Under the pieces are notes generated by a model. The model ran no database searches. It was given only the letters and a program-made list of their open reading frames with translations, and was not told the DNA's origin. The position numbers and the translations under genes were made by a program. From assembly GCF_025567625.1 (NCBI RefSeq), contig NZ_JAOQJC010000059.1, positions 1 through 38,760 on the forward strand: 38,760 nt of DNA, written 5' to 3'. The stretch's first letter is position 1; each line of letters starts with the position of its first letter. This document shows, one piece after another, positions 36,026 through 38,760 of this stretch. The stretch is from Paenibacillus sp. J5C2022. GTDB lineage: Bacteria; Bacillota; Bacilli; Paenibacillales; Paenibacillaceae.

Positions 36026-36172
36026 CCCCTACTTGCACTGTTGTCTCTGTTCTTATCTGCATGTTCCAATTTGAATGAAGTTAATGAAAATAATATCAGT
36101 AATATTGTGCCACTTGAAATTCGATTAATTAATGAAGATGGAACAGTATTGTATAGTTACCTGAATCCGTGA
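36026..36172 (+). pseudogene. 5'-truncated small lipoprotein
   Basis: The frame reads PLLALLSLFLSACSNLNEV, a lipoprotein h-region and lipobox (LSAC), then NIVPLEIRLINEDGTVLY and a stop at 36172. The signal peptide lacks its normal Met-Lys start because the 113-bp repeat ends exactly at this point. The repeat continues in frame and could supply a hydrophobic leader (MSKMSDSAHFFLFFRF), but no ribosome-binding site supports translation. The mature part is only about 35 residues, so the 3' end may also be lost. Confidence 0.4.
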
Positions 36173-36201
36173 TATTAAAATATGACTTTCATCGACTGAA
36201 T

Positions 36202-36280
36202 GAGGAAGCCGGAGTCGATCCCGAAATCAGTGCTGGATGAAATCTACCGAGTCGATTGTCGTGAGCGGTAGCGCTTCCTC
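36202..36280. other. Inverted repeat in the intergenic stretch before the AraC gene
   Basis: GAGGAAGC (36202-36209) and GCTTCCTC (36273-36280) flank a segment with two direct GAGTCGAT copies. One frame from the ATG at 36200 (MRKPESIPKSVLDEIYRVDC) meets a TAG at once and then continues, so this looks like further gene debris. No promoter was recognised in 36173-36421. Confidence 0.3.
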
Positions 36281-36421
36281 AGAAATGAAGCTAAGATTGC
36301 CCCACAAGCCCTCAATAAAACTCGACTTTACAGATAGCGTGGAGAACCGTAACATAAATAACATCAACTTCAATTGACTGATCTGCATTTACATCATTTC
36401 ATCAAACAGGTGATTGAATTA

Positions 36422-37261
36422 ATGACTAATTCACCAATTCTACACGAGAAAAGCAAACAGTTTTATTGGAAAGGCTCAGGCGCCCTCTCAATAAAAACAT
36501 TTCGAAATGGCAAGGCTTACTACAATGCTGGACGCGGCCATTATATGGTAGAGGAAGGAAGCTATTTATTACTAAATCGCGGGCAAGAATACGCCATTAC
36601 CATTGAATCTGATACTCTTGTTGAATCATTTTGCGTTTTTTTTCCAGACGGAATGCTTGAAGATGTAATTCGGAGCCTGAGCACATCAAGTTCTTTGCTG
36701 TTGGACACTCCGTTTGAAATAACTAACAATTCTCGCTTTGAATTCATCGAAAGAACTTATCCTAACGAGAATATATTGTCTCCCTTGCTCCCCCTATCAC
36801 TGCATTCCTTTCGCAACAAGTTATGGTTGGATGAAAAAATGCATGGACTTATACAAAAACTATTAATTGCACATACCCATGTTCATCACGAAATACAGAA
36901 GTTGCCCTCTTTGCGTGCGTCAACGCGAAAGGAGCTATATAGACGAATCCGGGCCGGACATGAATACATGTCAGCATATTTTGATAAAGAGATAGGTTTA
37001 TCGGAAATAGCTAGGGTTGCCTGTTTGTCACCGAATCACTTTCTGCGGAATTATAAGCTGCTGTTTGGTTTTACACCGCATCAATTTATAGTAGACAGGC
37101 GTCTTCACGAGGCAAAGAAACAGCTTCATTCCACAGGAAAAACAATAACAGAAATTTGTTTTAGTGTAGGCTTTCAAAGCCATGGAACCTTTACAAATTT
37201 ATTTACAAGACGTTTTGGTGTTTCACCCTCGAACTTCCGTAAAAAAGGTGGTTTCGAATAA
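36422..37261 (+). CDS. AraC-family transcriptional regulator with N-terminal cupin-like domain
   Basis: 279 aa from ATG 36422, which has AGGTGAT 8 nt upstream; the frame is open to a TTG at 36374 but without a ribosome-binding site. The N-terminal half has a cupin-like sugar-sensing pattern (GSGALSIKTFRNGKAYYNAG; MVEEGSYLLLNRGQEYAI). The C-terminal 100 residues are the AraC double helix-turn-helix: IGLSEIARVACLSPNHFLRN, then TITEICFSVGFQSHGTFTNL and FGVSPSNFRKK. Soluble, unlike the two membrane regulators of the pectin region. The strongly AT-rich codon use contrasts with the 15-35 kb region. It may regulate the ankyrin gene 74 nt downstream or an unlinked target. Confidence 0.85.
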   Translation: MTNSPILHEKSKQFYWKGSGALSIKTFRNGKAYYNAGRGHYMVEEGSYLLLNRGQEYAITIESDTLVESFCVFFPDGMLEDVIRSLSTSSSLLLDTPFEITNNSRFEFIERTYPNENILSPLLPLSLHSFRNKLWLDEKMHGLIQKLLIAHTHVHHEIQKLPSLRASTRKELYRRIRAGHEYMSAYFDKEIGLSEIARVACLSPNHFLRNYKLLFGFTPHQFIVDRRLHEAKKQLHSTGKTITEICFSVGFQSHGTFTNLFTRRFGVSPSNFRKKGGFE

Positions 37262-37335
37262 GCAAAGGCATTCTCCGGCCATTACAATATAAGTAATCCG
37301 AAAGTCAAACAAAAATATACGGAGGTAGAGTGCAC

Positions 37336-37839
37336 ATGATTAATGAAGTATTCTATGCAGCTAGATTGGGAGATAGCAATCGATTAAAGGAATTATTGAG
37401 CAAGGAACCTGAATTGGCAAACACTGAAAATGAAGATGGATTAACCCCTTTAGGCTACGCGGCTCATTATGGAAATGCTGCTGCTGTGAAAGTTCTCTTG
37501 GAGTATGGTGCCGAGGTTAATGCAATATCGCATTCAAAAATAGATTATATTCCGTCAAATACTGCCCTCCACGCAGCGATCACCGGAGAAAGGGAGATAG
37601 AAGTTATAAAAGAGCTTTTAATGAATAAGGCAAACCCAAATATATTGGATAGTAACGGTCACACAAGTTTACATACAGCCGCCTTCCACGATGACAATGT
37701 TGAATTGATCACATTATTGTTGGAACATGGCGCTGATGTCGATGCCAAAGTTGAAGATGGCAATGATGCAGTATCCCTTGCAAAGGAAAGAGGCTATCTT
37801 CGAGTTGCGGAACTATTGGAAAACAGATCCGAAGATTAG
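37336..37839 (+). CDS. Ankyrin-repeat protein
   Basis: 167 aa from ATG 37336, GGAGG 10 nt upstream (the in-frame GTG at 37330 is too close to it). At least four ankyrin repeats are visible: FYAARLGDSNRLKELLSKEP; DGLTPLGYAAHYGNAAAVKV; NTALHAAITGEREIEVIKEL; and NGHTSLHTAAFHDDNVELIT with LLLEHGADVDAK. It has no signal peptide or membrane segment, so it is a cytoplasmic protein-protein interaction scaffold. The partner is not deducible. It follows the AraC gene on the same strand and ends before a terminator hairpin. Confidence 0.88.
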   Translation: MINEVFYAARLGDSNRLKELLSKEPELANTENEDGLTPLGYAAHYGNAAAVKVLLEYGAEVNAISHSKIDYIPSNTALHAAITGEREIEVIKELLMNKANPNILDSNGHTSLHTAAFHDDNVELITLLLEHGADVDAKVEDGNDAVSLAKERGYLRVAELLENRSED

Positions 37840-37865
37840 ACTTTCGGATACGTTAGTGAGATATA

Positions 37866-37907
37866 AAGGGTTCAGCACATTAGACGCGACTAATATGCAG
37901 AACCCTT
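37866..37907 (+). terminator. Terminator-like hairpin after the ankyrin gene
   Basis: AAGGGTTCAGCACATTAG pairs with CTAATATGCAGAACCCTT with only two mismatches around a 6-nt loop, followed by AATGATTACTATTT. It starts 27 nt after the stop. Confidence 0.65.
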
Positions 37908-38033
37908 AATGATTACTATTTCACATGCAGCCGTCCCACATAACCGCATCCCTTTGCGCCTCAGTATAGCCTTCACCAACCTGTCATTGTCGTTTGACCT
38001 GGTTACACTAACATAGGTCCGTTCACTCTGAAT

Positions 38034-38618
38034 TTAGAGGAACTCCGATTCATCCTCTTCGCTCGAAGCCCACTCATAATACTCGCCCGCCAAATAGTCA
38101 TGAAATCCCCAGCCTATTCCATCCGTATCATTGACGATTTTCAGAAGGCGCGCATTGAATAAGGCACGCTTCGATACGCTGTCGCCTATTTTATTCAACA
38201 CGCTCGTATACATCGATTCCATACTGGAGTAGAATGCTTCCCAAATATCACCGTAGGTAACAGTGAATTCTACCCCCTGCTCAACGTAATAAATCATCAA
38301 ATCAAGCGTCCGCAATTCATCGTTGCTTAATTTCTTGAACTCTGATATAGCGCTTTTGGCCTTGGCCAGCCTCAGCTTCCCGTCTCCTTTCAGCGGGAAA
38401 AATTCATTCTTAATCTGTTTTCGTGCATTCTCATACAACTCTTGTGTCGCATCTTCCGGATTAAGCAGAACATGAATGTAATTTTTCACGTCTTTGCTTG
38501 ATTTGTAACAATCGACCAGCATAGCGATCAACGCATCCTTCTCATATTGCTTCAACGCCTTCTTAATCTCGGGTATGGATGGCTCCTTCTTTCCCTCTTT
38601 TATGATTGATTGGCTCAT
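38034..38618 (-). CDS. DUF6155-like cytoplasmic protein of unknown function
   Basis: 194 aa from ATG 38618 (MSQSIIKEG) with AGGAG 9 nt upstream; an upstream extension to 38684 has no ribosome-binding site. All-helical, charged, no signal peptide. Segments such as SIPEIKKALKQYEKDALIAM, KSSKDVKNYIHVLLNP, FFPLKGDGKLRLAKAKSAIS and EFKKLSNDELRTLDLMIYYV fit my recollection of the DUF6155 family. The tail is very acidic (EWASSEEDESEFL). It is convergent with the ankyrin gene. No function is known to me. Confidence 0.75.
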   Translation of the reverse strand: MSQSIIKEGKKEPSIPEIKKALKQYEKDALIAMLVDCYKSSKDVKNYIHVLLNPEDATQELYENARKQIKNEFFPLKGDGKLRLAKAKSAISEFKKLSNDELRTLDLMIYYVEQGVEFTVTYGDIWEAFYSSMESMYTSVLNKIGDSVSKRALFNARLLKIVNDTDGIGWGFHDYLAGEYYEWASSEEDESEFL

Positions 38619-38760
38619 TTCATTACTCTCCTTTTTCGAACATTCAATATTCCTCATTATGCCGTATTGTCTGTATCGTGACATCCTCTCCTCATTAAAA
38701 TAAGGAGCTTCCTTGTGGAAGCACGGGGGCGACTCACTTAGACAGAGATTCCCTGCATAG

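Noticed and set aside
38702..38725. GCTTCC-TTGT-GGAAGC hairpin near the window end as a terminator
   Set aside because: Only a 6-bp stem with no T-run on either strand and no gene end in view.

Overview
The window looks like a chromosomal segment of a Paenibacillus-type, low- to mid-GC Gram-positive bacterium (Paenibacillaceae; inference). The evidence is AGGAGG-type ribosome-binding sites with GTG and TTG starts, lipoprotein signal peptides, an SLH-domain surface protein, a leucine-type T-box riboswitch, a Fur box, a CcpA-like cre site, and many ABC sugar importers without an ATPase paired with membrane-anchored AraC regulators. I saw no rRNA, tRNA, CRISPR array or insertion sequence.

Region 1 (1-6.9 kb, minus strand): the start of a substrate-binding lipoprotein, a 1270-aa secreted DUF4838/GH67-like protein, a LacI-family repressor and a Gfo/Idh/MocA oxidoreductase. 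Near-identical 12-bp palindromes (GAAATCGATTTC) precede the lipoprotein, the DUF4838 gene and the oxidoreductase, suggesting a local LacI regulon for one glycan or uronate-type sugar.

Region 2 (6.9-12.5 kb): a small RIO/Ser-Thr-kinase-like gene, a lipoprotein, an AT-richer SLH-anchored beta-helix gene interrupted by one in-frame TAA, a truncated second copy of the lipoprotein on the far side of that gene, and an array of fifteen 51-bp hairpin-bearing repeats.

Region 3 (12.5-15.7 kb): leuA (2-isopropylmalate synthase) behind a T-box leader with an apparent CUC specifier, and a ferric-siderophore-binding lipoprotein behind a perfect Fur box.

Region 4 (15.8-35.5 kb): the core of the window, two parallel modules for pectin or related polysaccharides. 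Module A (minus) runs binding protein, permease, permease, then a 1503-aa secreted protein fusing two beta-helices, a concanavalin-like domain and an SGNH esterase resembling rhamnogalacturonan acetylesterases. A YtdP-like membrane AraC regulator is divergent from it. Module B (plus) runs permease, permease, binding protein, a Tat-exported beta-helix protein with a phage-tailspike-like part, and a second membrane AraC regulator. Neither module encodes an ATPase, so both probably share an MsmX-type ATPase made elsewhere. A second 51-bp repeat array separates the modules.

Region 5 (35.5-38.8 kb): an AT-rich, partly decayed stretch with a 113-bp tandem repeat and gene fragments, then an AraC regulator, an ankyrin-repeat protein and a DUF6155-like protein.

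Functionally, secreted and surface enzymes would cut and deacetylate pectic polymers, lipoprotein receptors would capture the oligosaccharides, the permeases would import them, and membrane regulators would sense extracellular sugar. Substrate assignments are inference from family membership.
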